From positions 1 to 36,023 of the forward strand of contig SYJV01000203.1 in NCBI GenBank assembly GCA_005798335.1: a stretch of DNA of 36,023 nucleotides, written 5' to 3'. The translations under genes were made by a program, and so were the position numbers. Within the stretch, counting starts at the first letter, position 1, and every line of letters begins with the position of its first letter. Under the pieces are notes generated by a model. The model saw only the letters and a list, made by a program, of their open reading frames with translations, was not told the DNA's origin and made no database searches. This DNA is from Planctomycetaceae bacterium. GTDB taxonomy: Bacteria > Planctomycetota > Planctomycetia > Pirellulales > Pirellulaceae. This document shows positions 26,401-34,462 of this stretch, piece after piece.

Positions 26401-28093
26401 CGGGCAACTGATGTCGAAGGAAACGGACTTTGACCGAACTAGATTTCGTAACTATGACCCCGATTTGTTTGACCCGGACAGCTTCGCGCCCGGCCGCCGA
26501 ATTAGGCCAGCAGAACGCAACGACATTGAATCTTCAGCCGCACCAAAGAATATCGACGAGGAAATCGCATGGCCGCGGGGTATGGTCTATGACCGGATTA
26601 TTCAGGACAGCGTGCCGACGATGGGTGGAACCCCGATCGGCATGATTGGAAATCGATATGGCAGACCCGAATACTCGCTGCGCGTTAACGGTAGCAGCGT
26701 ATTTGTGTTCAATCAATTTGGGAACATCGTGGGACAATTCGAAATTGAACGATCCTCAATGGAGAATAATGACGCCATATTACGAGGGCAAACTGACGGC
26801 GGAATGTTGCTGCTGGAAACCTATACAGAAATAATCGCCTTGGATATTTATCGTGGAATGGTCTCACCGAACGATTCGATGTTGTGGCGGCATTCTTTGT
26901 CAACTGCTGGCCCAGCCAAAATTCGCGCGTCTCCTAGTTCGATCGGCGAAGACAATTCGCTGGGCGCGCGAGCGCTGCGGCGAGAATTTGCCGATGGCAC
27001 GGAATGTTGGGTCGGACCGATTACGCCTGCCGGAGTCATTGTAAAAAAGGGGACGGAAGTCGCGATGTTGGATCTGTTGTCGGGCGAGACACTTTGGAAA
27101 CGATCCGGTTTCAGCAATCGTACCGCGCTGGCCGCAGACGGATTAAATGTTGCCCTTGTCGATAGTTCGACAGGCTTCAGCCATATCTTTGACGCGCGTG
27201 ACGGAGCCGCCCAACGTCAGGTAGAGTATCGAGGCGACTGGAAACCATGGATTTCGAACGGACCAGTGCTGGCCGAATACGCTACACGAGTATCGGATAC
27301 TCCGACCGATGGCATTCAACATGCCGGCAACTTGCCCACGGCAATCCGGCTATTTAATGTCATGACGGGTGAGGTATTGGCCGAAAAGGAGTTCGAAGTT
27401 GGCAGCCGCGCCTCGATTTGCAGCGACCGGTATATCGCTGTGTTAGAACCTAAAGGCAATTTGTGGTTCTGCGATCTCGTCAAAGCCAAAGCCAAGGAAC
27501 ACGCGATACAACCGCTCCAGAATTTGAGGGCTATTTCACTACAGCAATTCCAGAAACGGCTTGTCTTATTGACCAGTTGCCAAAGTTCCGCGCCGGCGAG
27601 CAATCAACTGGTCGTTGTAGGTAGAGCATCCTCCTCGGCTGGTCAGAGCAACTTTGTGGTGAATGGACCGATTTTCGGGATCGATGTTCTGCAGGGCGAA
27701 CTGCTGTGGGATCGCGCAGGTAAACTCTATCAGTTTCAATTTGCGCTCGACCAACCACGCGGTTCACCACTGGCGGTCTTTCATCGCATTGTCAGATCGA
27801 CCACAGGTGGTCAACCCTTAGGCGGAATTGCGGTGGTAGATTTACGAAATGGACGGTTGGTGTACGGTACGAATTCCATCAGAGATATGGGCGAGACCAT
27901 CCAATCACAGGTGGAATTGGAGCCAGCGAAATCCGTTTTGACAATTTCATTTGGGAGGCAAGCGACGGAGCTAGAATTTACTAGTGATCCAATGCCGCCT
28001 CAACCGGTATGCAACTTTGGATTTATCAGCCAATCGATAGATTTGCCCAAGAATTCTCCGTTGTTTGAGTTCTTTCCTATGCCGGCCAAGTAG
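23486..28093 (+). CDS. Giant secreted TPR / PQQ-like beta-propeller protein
   Basis: The protein has 1535 residues from ATG 23486. AGGA eight bases upstream and an immediate signal peptide (about 1-21) decide this start; the frame is open from an ATG at 23393 that overlaps the HtrA stop. Residues about 45-240 are TPR-like helices. A first BamB/PQQ-type propeller at about 260-735 shows repeated [LV]xxLDxxxGxLLW blades, for example LNPQNGRLLW and LDAVSGNLLWK. TPR-like helices follow (about 745-1000), then a second propeller (about 1030-1535; LDLLSGETLWKR, IDVLQGELLWDR). Such proteins are common in planctomycetes as exported scaffolds; cofactor binding is unproven. Coupling to the HtrA gene suggests a client, adaptor or assembly partner. 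Confidence 0.85.
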   Translation: MRSLVAGLAWLLLSSEILFAQVGALNRNPTEQSEDLFLLAPRSLLRLYREGQSAIEQQRYSDAVSALGTLLIEPPSEPGTLQESVRQDYFQPSTEQRVFRSSIRGDALRLLGELPESGRKSLEIRYGVTAKQQLQEAIKARNFEAIAEVARLYFHTEAGYDATLIMAEERLARGFPLAAAVMLNRLTEFSHSRKRYGARLFGTLANCWLHAQRPASAVEQLQVAAKHFPGEKIQLLSREIELREDTDWEKVIVGDGDQQIRTDKRLQNAWTMTGGSPDRNASASIGMPITTVKWAYRLHGNENDEQAILQSAERARARGSVLLPRIEARTTNDLVLVKSPSDMLMAIDFESGTLRWPFYFHSAPFDVMPHRGFETTEGSTEAPRELLARIWGRSSFGQFACDQNNFYFVTSANQPTLSSRNMFTVLPRNLAETWNHLEGVSIGQEGALIWRIGGAKSDEPSLANAYFLGPPTPYAGQLYALAEVNGETRLVVLNPQNGRLLWSQQLIHSPTNLISNDQQLQSQAISPAIGDGVIVCATGHGAVVAVDMTSRNLLWAHHYAPQRATSQFGFSTDSYAFDVLEERWCEPNTIMYRGLVILATPEDNELHCLDAVSGNLLWKKLRGKGRYVAGVFNDRVVVLGNNAVSRYFLSDGSPGWSSDTTLPSGEFIAGKPIRQDGVILVPTTAKRVLKIDLESGKIIATASVDRPLGNLFSYKNQLISVSATEVSAYFTKEHLATEVEARLAVNASDTWGLNQKAQLELADNRIDSAIALLEKSYSLDSASDETRYLLIRSLLSGLKSDPDRYLPFAEKLDHAIEIGPQRFDFYVNLAMSNLRRGQHVQAFDRLLQLMHDRRTDSAPQTQKRLDRVFVDTRHEVDADAWIAAQLSNCFEKAAPSDRQAMRTVVLRELAEAQKLTPGSQRELLSYFRWLPDAQENILSVAQELLNETEQSAAENFLRPLLSVGDALVRSLAGQLMSKETDFDRTRFRNYDPDLFDPDSFAPGRRIRPAERNDIESSAAPKNIDEEIAWPRGMVYDRIIQDSVPTMGGTPIGMIGNRYGRPEYSLRVNGSSVFVFNQFGNIVGQFEIERSSMENNDAILRGQTDGGMLLLETYTEIIALDIYRGMVSPNDSMLWRHSLSTAGPAKIRASPSSIGEDNSLGARALRREFADGTECWVGPITPAGVIVKKGTEVAMLDLLSGETLWKRSGFSNRTALAADGLNVALVDSSTGFSHIFDARDGAAQRQVEYRGDWKPWISNGPVLAEYATRVSDTPTDGIQHAGNLPTAIRLFNVMTGEVLAEKEFEVGSRASICSDRYIAVLEPKGNLWFCDLVKAKAKEHAIQPLQNLRAISLQQFQKRLVLLTSCQSSAPASNQLVVVGRASSSAGQSNFVVNGPIFGIDVLQGELLWDRAGKLYQFQFALDQPRGSPLAVFHRIVRSTTGGQPLGGIAVVDLRNGRLVYGTNSIRDMGETIQSQVELEPAKSVLTISFGRQATELEFTSDPMPPQPVCNFGFISQSIDLPKNSPLFEFFPMPAK

Positions 28094-28348
28094 TGAATTG
28101 TCCTAAAACAATTTCCATGTATTTGATTTTCGAAAGGGTGTGCAGAAACAACAAGGATTGAGCGGCAGAAATAACATCAACGGCTAATCGAGTTTGTGCA
28201 ACATAAGAGGTTTTTTTAAAGCGCCACAGAGAGTTCTTGGAGCCAACTCAAGCGTTTCTTCTGCATTATGATCATTCGACGATCTGATTTGTAATCTTGC
28301 TTGTCCACACTGGCCTGCGACCGAAACTGTTGTCACGTTCGGCTGCGA
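28094..28348. other. Gap between convergent propeller and zinc-ribbon genes
   Basis: No gene is visible in these 255 bases. A weak AT-rich hairpin AATTGT/ACAATT (28096-28101 and 28108-28113) lies just after the propeller stop codon and may aid termination. A T-run sits at about 28211-28217. A single TTGTCCACA at 28301-28309 resembles a DnaA box but stands alone. Confidence 0.4.
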
Positions 28349-29320
28349 TCATGGTGCAGCGGTTACACCGCTTGACGCCGGTTCGGTATCCGCGGTCGGA
28401 GTCTTGAAACCTCCTGCGGAAAAATAGAGATAGGCTCCAAAGCCTCCGATCAATAGCCCCAAACCTAGTCCCTTAAGCGCGGATTTGTTATCCGCCCAAG
28501 TCTTGAACGCGTAGTAAATCGTGTAGAACGGAATCAGCATACAGGCAAACCCTTGCCCAATACTACGCTGAAACGCAAAAACCAAAATACTGAGATTGGC
28601 CAGTGACGCAATAAAACCACTCATCGACAAGAATGTGGCTCCAATTACCACGGACATGCTTTGGCGTTGGATCTTGCCCATCAGTGTGTTGATGGGTTGT
28701 TTCGTGTTATTACGTGCATCTACGATCAGCACGCCCGCAGCCGCAATGCACAGCGCGCCCATCAGAAAAGCCATCACCATCCACCAAGGCATTCCTACCT
28801 TGGAATGGCGTTCTCCCATGATGTCTTCGCGGCGCATGTTGTTGGCCGCTTCTTGCAGGTATTCGTTTTGGAATTCAATCTTCTGCGATGCAAATTCGAG
28901 GCCCTTGAGTTGTTCACCGGATTCGAATTGAAGTCCGCATTTCGTGCAGATCGCTGCGTTGCGTACGATTGGGTTGCCACACTTGGGGCAAACTGGGCCA
29001 GTTTTTTTGGTCAATCCGGCTTCATCCAGCAAATCATCCAGCGAGGACGTTTGAACAGCAGCTTGGCTTGGCGCCGCTGGCTTGGATGGGCTTGGCGCCG
29101 CTGGCTTGGCTGTCTCCGGCTTCGCTGTCTCCGGCTTCGCTGTCTCCGGCTTCGCTGTCTCCGGTTTCGCTGTGGCCTGTTGACCTGCAGCAGGTGAAGC
29201 TGCGGATCCTGCAGGAATCTTCAGCGCCTTTTGGCATTTCGGACACTTGCCCGTTTTCCCTGCCATGGCGTCCGGAACATTGAGAACTTGACCACAGTCG
29301 CACTTGAGTTTGATCGGCAT
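28349..29320 (-). CDS. Zinc-ribbon membrane protein with AKPET tandem repeat
   Basis: The 323-residue protein begins with a zinc-ribbon-like motif (Cys7, 9, 26, 29). A low-complexity Pro/Lys/Thr linker follows (about 36-90) containing four exact AKPET repeats (51-70) plus a fifth partial copy. A second zinc ribbon has CPKC and CTKC (Cys111, 114, 125, 128). Hydrophobic helices lie at about 179-200, 225-275 and 285-305. This matches planctomycete proteins that fuse zinc ribbons to a multi-pass membrane region; the molecular role is unknown. The Cys-rich part probably faces the cytoplasm. It follows the glycosyltransferase gene by roughly 100 nt on the same strand and ends opposite the propeller gene. 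ATG 29320 has no clear ribosome site. Confidence 0.8.
   Translation of the reverse strand: MPIKLKCDCGQVLNVPDAMAGKTGKCPKCQKALKIPAGSAASPAAGQQATAKPETAKPETAKPETAKPETAKPAAPSPSKPAAPSQAAVQTSSLDDLLDEAGLTKKTGPVCPKCGNPIVRNAAICTKCGLQFESGEQLKGLEFASQKIEFQNEYLQEAANNMRREDIMGERHSKVGMPWWMVMAFLMGALCIAAAGVLIVDARNNTKQPINTLMGKIQRQSMSVVIGATFLSMSGFIASLANLSILVFAFQRSIGQGFACMLIPFYTIYYAFKTWADNKSALKGLGLGLLIGGFGAYLYFSAGGFKTPTADTEPASSGVTAAP
29103..29177. repeat. 15-bp tandem repeat inside the zinc-ribbon gene
   Basis: Five consecutive 15-bp units (starting 29103, 29118, 29133, 29148, 29163) encode the AKPET repeats; units 2-4 are identical and the outer two differ at a few bases. An adjacent 19-bp direct repeat occurs at 29067-29085 and 29091-29109. 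The array keeps the reading frame, so copy number can change without breaking the protein. Confidence 0.85.
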
Positions 29321-29424
29321 GAGCGGCTAACGTACCAGGAGAAACGTGGAACAGACGCAACGCAACTCGGCTGCACATAAGTAACTGTACAATTGTGCTC
29401 TACGACGACGGATGTTACAAGCAT

Positions 29425-30816
29425 CTACCTCGATCGAGCATGCTGTTTGCCGACCCAAAATTTGGTGATCCAAGCGATGCAACCCGCAATTCCAATTCCG
29501 CCCAATGAATACAAAATTCCGTACAACGGCACCAAGAATCGTCCGCCGGTGGTATACAGCATCATCACCACGACGGTATTGAGTAGTGGCAGTCCAATCA
29601 ATACCACTGCTGCACGATTCTTGGTGACGATCAACCAAGCGATTCCGGCGATCATAGCAAACTTCCACAACAAACTGCGACCATGATACGGATTCCAGTG
29701 GGTGACTATGCGCCGCCCAAATAACGTCGGCAAATCAGCCAAGTGGGCAGCGATCCAGCTTCTTACTCGCCGCGAGGCCTCCCGAACAACGATCAGTTCG
29801 CGCTCGATGGGATCAGTATTCTGTTGAAAGTCCGGGTTCTGCTCCAATTCCTCGCGTAGTTCGAATTCCGGTGCGTACTGCCAGTCGCCCCCAGCAGCCA
29901 AGGCTGCGTCGGAGTACCCTCCCAGCATCGTGATTGGCCCCTGAGTTCCCAGCGGCATGACCGCCCCTAACACGAGACAGTTTCTAATCCACCACGGTGC
30001 CAAGCACAGCCCAGCGACCACAATCGCGAGCAGCGACTGACCAGCCGGCCACTTCCAGATATGGTTCTGCCGCAGACCGATCCATAACAGCACCCAAATT
30101 CCCGGCAACCAAAATACAAACAAGGATCGAGAATAAATCATTGCAGCCAGAAGTACCCCTACTCCAATCGCATACCAGCGCCAACTGAACTTTAGACCCT
30201 CGCCGATTACCTCTCGTGCGCCATACAGCCAAGCTAGCAAACAAATGGTCAGCAACTCCGTGAGTAACAAAGCGAGCGGTTCGGTCAAAAAATCCGTCGA
30301 ATAATTCCGAGTATTGCGATCGCCGATGGCAATCAATAAGGTTCCTGCGCCGGCCAGGTTGACAATTGCGCGAGGTTGGTTTGCTTTGGCGGCAATCGCT
30401 ACCGAAACATAAACTGCTAGCGCACTGGCGATGGCTAAGCAAATCGCGAGAATGAATCGGATTGTGGCAAAGGCGAACGGACCTCTGGGCACGATCGTGT
30501 ATACCACTGCGATTAGCCAAGGCAGCAATGGCGGGCGCGCGGTTGTAGGCGTTGGCTGGCTTGTGCGAGCGATATCCGCCACGGTCGCTTTTGACAATTC
30601 GCTCTGCTGGTAAACTTCGATCGCGCGGGGGTCGGTCCAGTCAAAAACAAAGCCGAGACCACGGGCAAGATTGAATCCTATATTTTCGTAGTCGGGACCA
30701 TCGGTATTGGGTTTCGGTGGTTGGAAAAGCCACGGACTGTTGACCAGCGAAACCAAGTGTATGGCTAGCAGGATGGTCAGTGCGAGCCAGAACCACAGTT
30801 GTGCTTTGGTCGACAT
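29425..30816 (-). CDS. ArnT-like integral membrane glycosyltransferase
   Basis: The protein has 463 residues from ATG 30816; a GTG at 30873 would add 19 residues and cannot be excluded. The pattern of 10 or more hydrophobic helices fits a GT-C fold polyprenyl-phosphate-sugar transferase (ArnT/PMT-like). The first periplasmic loop has the acidic motif DGPDYE (39-44), where family members carry the catalytic Asp. The ARPPLLPW motif, typical of the family, lies at about 92-99. Such enzymes move sugars from a lipid carrier to lipids or proteins on the outer face of the inner membrane; donor and acceptor here are unknown. No partner glycan genes are adjacent. Confidence 0.8.
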   Translation of the reverse strand: MSTKAQLWFWLALTILLAIHLVSLVNSPWLFQPPKPNTDGPDYENIGFNLARGLGFVFDWTDPRAIEVYQQSELSKATVADIARTSQPTPTTARPPLLPWLIAVVYTIVPRGPFAFATIRFILAICLAIASALAVYVSVAIAAKANQPRAIVNLAGAGTLLIAIGDRNTRNYSTDFLTEPLALLLTELLTICLLAWLYGAREVIGEGLKFSWRWYAIGVGVLLAAMIYSRSLFVFWLPGIWVLLWIGLRQNHIWKWPAGQSLLAIVVAGLCLAPWWIRNCLVLGAVMPLGTQGPITMLGGYSDAALAAGGDWQYAPEFELREELEQNPDFQQNTDPIERELIVVREASRRVRSWIAAHLADLPTLFGRRIVTHWNPYHGRSLLWKFAMIAGIAWLIVTKNRAAVVLIGLPLLNTVVVMMLYTTGGRFLVPLYGILYSLGGIGIAGCIAWITKFWVGKQHARSR

Positions 30817-30930
30817 ACCGGCATTTGCACTTCGGAAAAGTACCTGGAGTGGATTAGAATGCGAGTGATTCACGGGCGTCTTGACGAGAGACAGGGCACT
30901 TTCGTGTTTCGTGCTGCGGACTAATTAGTT

Positions 30931-31054
30931 GGACAGCGCCACATTTTTGCGGAATACAAGCCCGAAGCGCAAGCGAGCGAATAACTTGCGACGATTACGA
31001 CAATTCACTCGCTTGCGCTTCGGGCTTGTATGCCGCAAAAATGTGGCGCTGTCC
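30931..31054. mobile_element. 124-bp palindromic MITE-like element with 8-bp duplication
   Basis: The element starts GGACAGCGCCACATTTTTGC and ends with the inverse. Counting the paired TT/AA at the edges, arms 30929-30982 and 31003-31056 match at 52 of 54 positions around a 20-nt loop. AATTAGTT occurs directly before the element (30923-30930) and directly after it (31055-31062), an exact 8-bp duplication as left by a transposase. It encodes no protein, so it is non-autonomous. Its inner core (30954-31031) recurs in part at 172-197 and its outer terminus recurs at 35859-35870. It lies just upstream of the 98-residue gene. Confidence 0.8.
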
Positions 31055-31105
31055 AATTAGTTTGAGTCTAACATCAAAATTGTATTCGGGTACAGGCTAA
31101 GTCCA

Positions 31106-31402
31106 ATGTCGGGCGAAGGATCGATTCATACAGTTGACTTGCTGGAAGAAGCGCTGTCGCTCGCGACGCACTTCGGTTTTGAGGTGCGCCGCGAATGGCT
31201 TAGCGGGAGGAAAGGTGGTGCCTGCCGGCTCGGTCAAAAGCACTTGTTGTTCGTAGATCTTTCACTTTCCGCCGCTGAGCAATTGGAACAAGTTATCGGT
31301 CCATTACGATCAGTAGTTGACCGAGCGGCATCACTCAGCATATCGCCGCGATTGCAGCGGTTACTTCCAAACGTATCGGTTACTGAAAGCAACATTGAGT
31401 AG
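31106..31402 (+). CDS. Small hypothetical protein upstream of U32 peptidase
   Basis: The 98-residue protein has no transmembrane segment, signal peptide or cysteine pair; it has one cysteine. I recognise no family. It is predicted mixed alpha/beta, with a central LLFVDLSLSAAEQLEQV segment. Its stop codon is immediately followed by the ATG of the U32 gene, so the two are almost certainly cotranslated, which suggests a linked role. Its own promoter is probably in the short gap after the palindromic element. Confidence 0.7.
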   Translation: MSGEGSIHTVDLLEEALSLATHFGFEVRREWLSGRKGGACRLGQKHLLFVDLSLSAAEQLEQVIGPLRSVVDRAASLSISPRLQRLLPNVSVTESNIE

Positions 31403-33949
31403 ATGAGTCAAAACACTCGGTTCGAAAATAATCGGTCGGTTGAGCTGCTGGCGCCGGCAGGGGATTGGGACTGTGCTCGAGCCGCCGTCGAAAACGGAGC
31501 CGATGCGATTTATTTTGGATTGGAGGTTGGCTTCAATGCTCGAGCTCGAGCGGCCAATTTTCATTTGGATCGCTTGGACGAACTGATGGCGATGCTGCAT
31601 CGTCAAGGAGTTAAAGGCTACGTCACGCTCAATACTCTAATCTTCACGAGTGAATTGGCAGAAATCGAGAATCATATCCGGCAACTTGCCCAGTCGGGAG
31701 TGGATGCGGTTCTCGTACAAGACTTGGGGCTGGTACGGTTGATTCGGCAACTCTGTCCTGGGCTGGATATTCACGCCAGCACCCAGATGACACTAACATG
31801 TGCCGACGCAATAGGGATGGCAGAAGAATTGGGAGTTCGCCGAGTCGTACTGGCGCGCGAGCTATCCTTGCCTGAGATACGCGAGATTCGCCAGCATTCG
31901 CAAATGCCGCTCGAAGTTTTCGTTCATGGTGCTCTGTGTGTTGCCTACAGCGGTCAGTGTCTGACGAGCGAGTCGCTCGGTGGACGCAGTGCAAATCGCG
32001 GCCAGTGCGCGCAAGCCTGTCGCATGCCTTATGAACTGGTGTGTGATGGTTCAGTGCGAGATTTAGGAGATGTACAGTATTTGCTCAGTCCTCAAGACTT
32101 GGCCGCATACGAGCTGATTGAGCAACTGATCGACGCTGGCGTGTGTTCGCTGAAAATTGAAGGGCGGCTGAAATCAGCCGAATATGTGGCAAATATCTGC
32201 CGTCATTACCGATCTGCGATCGACGAGGTGCTCGCCGGAAAACGCGTGACACTGACTCACCAAGATCGGCAAGAAATGGAACTTAGTTTTTCGCGTGGGT
32301 TTTCTCCCGGATGGCTGGAGGGCTGCGATCACAAACGACTGGTGCCCGGACTGAGCAGCTCCAAGCGAGGCGTATTGGCTGGCACGGTCGCGGATGTGCA
32401 CGGAGAATCCGTACAGATTGACTTGGCCTGTTCTTTGTCCGTTGGCGATGGAATTGTGTTTCAGGCAGATCGCTTCGAAGGCAAGGAGATTGGCGGTCGA
32501 ATCTACGAGATTTTTCAGCATGGGACTCGACAAACTCGTGTGGAACATGGCTTGGCCGAAGTCAGGTTGCAATACGGTATCGTCAGTACCAACCGCATTT
32601 CGCGATTGCAGCAAGTTTGGAAAACCGACGACCCACAGCTTTCCAAACGCTTGCGTCATTCCTTCGAGAATATTGACCCGCAAAAGCGCATCGACGTGGA
32701 TGTGTCGGTTTCTGCGTCTGTTGGCCGACCGCTGACATTGATTGCGGAATGTAGTGATGGATTCCGCGCGGAACTGGAAGTCGCACACCATCCCGAGCCA
32801 GCTCGCAAACACTCGTTGACGGACCAAGTCTTGCGAGAGCAGTTGGGGCGATTGGGTGCTTCCGTGTACCGATTGCGAAATTTGACAGCAGTAATTGAAG
32901 GCTCGCCTATGGTTCCATTGAGCGTATTAGGTGAGTTGCGCCGCGAAATGATCGCCCGACTTGATTCGGCTCGAACTCTGCCAAGGAGCAAGCTTTGTTG
33001 CACTGATTCAGTGCTGGCATCGTTGCTAACCGACCTACCCAAGCTTTTTTCTCAACGAAATCCATCTGGTGACTCGGCGAATGAGACACCGTGTTTAACG
33101 GTGCTATGTCGAACGCTCGCTCAAGTGCGGTGTGCAATTGATTGTGGCGTTACACAAGTCATAGCCGACCTCCATGATTTGCGAGAATACCGCCAAGCGG
33201 TAGAGATGGCACGTTGTGCAGGTGCCTCGATTTGGTTGGCAACTTTGCGAATCCACAAGCCTGGCGAGGGCGGTTTGTTCAAGGCGTTAACGAAACACAA
33301 CGGCCATGGATGGCTGGCGAGAAGTCTGGCTGCGGTACGCTATTGTCGAGAACATCAAATTCCGTTTGTTGCCGACTTCTCGTTGAACGTGACCAATCCG
33401 CTGACAGCCGCAATTGTAAAATCGTGGGGCGCTGCGCGCATTACAGCCTCGTACGATCTCAATCGCGACCAATTGATCGAGATGATTCGGGCAGTTCCGG
33501 CGCATTGGATGGAAGTGGTTGTTCATCAGCACATGCCGATGTTTCACATGGAGCATTGTGTTTTTTGTAGTGTACTCAGTCCCGGCAAGAACAAGTCCGA
33601 TTGTGGCCGACCATGCGACTCTCATTCAGTTAAACTGCGCGATCGCGTGGGAGTTGACCATGTTCTTCACGCAGACATTGGCTGCCGCAACACGCTTTAC
33701 AATGGCGTCGCTCAAAGTGGAGCGGAAGTCGTCCGTGACTTGATAGCACAGGGCGTGAGGCAATTTCGCATCGAGTTGATCGGCAGCGAATCGGCGGATG
33801 AAGTCAAACAATTGATCCGACTGTACAGCGATTTATTATCTGGCAATTGTCGGGGCACAGACGTTTGGCGACAGCTCAAGGCTCATAACCGCGTCGGAGT
33901 GACTCGTGGAACACTTGAGCAAGCTCGTAATCCATTGGCGATACTTTAA
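31403..33949 (+). CDS. Peptidase U32 family protein, RlhA/TrhP-like RNA hydroxylation enzyme
   Basis: The 848-residue protein has the U32 signature region EVFVHGALCVAYSGQC (171-186) with four conserved cysteines at 179, 186, 202 and 206, which in characterised relatives bind an iron-sulfur cluster. The N-terminal ELLAPAG motif (14-20) begins the barrel. After the first U32 domain comes a region resembling DUF3656 (about 280-560), as in RlhA. The C-terminal part adds a second U32-like barrel with HCVFC and DCGRPC cysteine pairs (around 719-740). Despite the peptidase name, studied members hydroxylate tRNA uridine (TrhP) or 23S rRNA cytidine (RlhA). It is longer than E. coli RlhA (about 650 residues). 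It follows the small gene with no gap. Confidence 0.88.
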   Translation: MSQNTRFENNRSVELLAPAGDWDCARAAVENGADAIYFGLEVGFNARARAANFHLDRLDELMAMLHRQGVKGYVTLNTLIFTSELAEIENHIRQLAQSGVDAVLVQDLGLVRLIRQLCPGLDIHASTQMTLTCADAIGMAEELGVRRVVLARELSLPEIREIRQHSQMPLEVFVHGALCVAYSGQCLTSESLGGRSANRGQCAQACRMPYELVCDGSVRDLGDVQYLLSPQDLAAYELIEQLIDAGVCSLKIEGRLKSAEYVANICRHYRSAIDEVLAGKRVTLTHQDRQEMELSFSRGFSPGWLEGCDHKRLVPGLSSSKRGVLAGTVADVHGESVQIDLACSLSVGDGIVFQADRFEGKEIGGRIYEIFQHGTRQTRVEHGLAEVRLQYGIVSTNRISRLQQVWKTDDPQLSKRLRHSFENIDPQKRIDVDVSVSASVGRPLTLIAECSDGFRAELEVAHHPEPARKHSLTDQVLREQLGRLGASVYRLRNLTAVIEGSPMVPLSVLGELRREMIARLDSARTLPRSKLCCTDSVLASLLTDLPKLFSQRNPSGDSANETPCLTVLCRTLAQVRCAIDCGVTQVIADLHDLREYRQAVEMARCAGASIWLATLRIHKPGEGGLFKALTKHNGHGWLARSLAAVRYCREHQIPFVADFSLNVTNPLTAAIVKSWGAARITASYDLNRDQLIEMIRAVPAHWMEVVVHQHMPMFHMEHCVFCSVLSPGKNKSDCGRPCDSHSVKLRDRVGVDHVLHADIGCRNTLYNGVAQSGAEVVRDLIAQGVRQFRIELIGSESADEVKQLIRLYSDLLSGNCRGTDVWRQLKAHNRVGVTRGTLEQARNPLAIL

Positions 33950-33973
33950 GTGCGTCTGGCAAGCTCTGGCAAG

Positions 33974-34399
33974 TTATTCGAAGGCGCGGCGCTTGACCAT
34001 GGTTACTTGATTTCCCGCTGCGTTGAATTCTACGCTGGTCATGGTCTGCCGAATGAGCATGACGCCGCGACCGTGGGGAACATCAAGCAACTCTTCAGAA
34101 GTGGGATCGGGTAGCGAGTCGGGGCAAAATCCTGGGCCTTCGTCGCGTATCCTCATAATTGTTTCGTTTCTGGACACTTTGAATTCGATCTCTACCGTTT
34201 TGTCAGGCGACTGTTGATTTCCATGCGTAATGGCATTGACAATCGCCTCTTCAACCGCCAGTTGCACGTGGAATAAATCGCCCCCTTCCCATCCGAACTG
34301 GTCCAGAATCTTTAAATAGCATTCGATAAGCTGATGACCAGCATCCAGCGAACTAGGAATAGTTCGCTGTAAATTCCAATCCCACGGAGAGTCTGGCAT
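33974..34399 (-). CDS. RsbW-like anti-sigma ATPase (HATPase_c_2)
   Basis: The 141-residue protein is a GHKL-fold serine kinase/anti-sigma factor of the RsbW/SpoIIAB type. It has the N box EEAIVNAITHGN (50-61), G1 box DEGPGF (86-91) and G2 box HGRGVML (109-115). In partner switching such a protein binds a sigma factor or other target and phosphorylates a STAS antagonist. The STAS gene lies 63 nt upstream on the same strand, so the two likely form that pair. No sigma factor or PP2C phosphatase is in the window, so the controlled target is unknown. Confidence 0.88.
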   Translation of the reverse strand: MPDSPWDWNLQRTIPSSLDAGHQLIECYLKILDQFGWEGGDLFHVQLAVEEAIVNAITHGNQQSPDKTVEIEFKVSRNETIMRIRDEGPGFCPDSLPDPTSEELLDVPHGRGVMLIRQTMTSVEFNAAGNQVTMVKRRAFE

Positions 34400-34462
34400 G
34401 TCGAACGCTCCAGCCCCAGGCTGCTGTGGAACTGGAACGTAGGTTGACCAGTTCGCGGATTC

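Noticed and set aside
28301-28309. Isolated TTGTCCACA as a functional DnaA box
   Set aside because: A single 9-mer in a convergent gap far from dnaA is expected by chance in a window of this size.
28661-29197. 178-codon plus-strand frame opposite the zinc-ribbon gene
   Set aside because: It is the antisense shadow of the AKPET repeat; the minus-strand frame has zinc-ribbon motifs and membrane helices.
33955-33974. Tandem 10-bp repeat CTGGCAAG after the U32 gene
   Set aside because: Only two short copies in a 24-bp gap; no structure or function can be argued.
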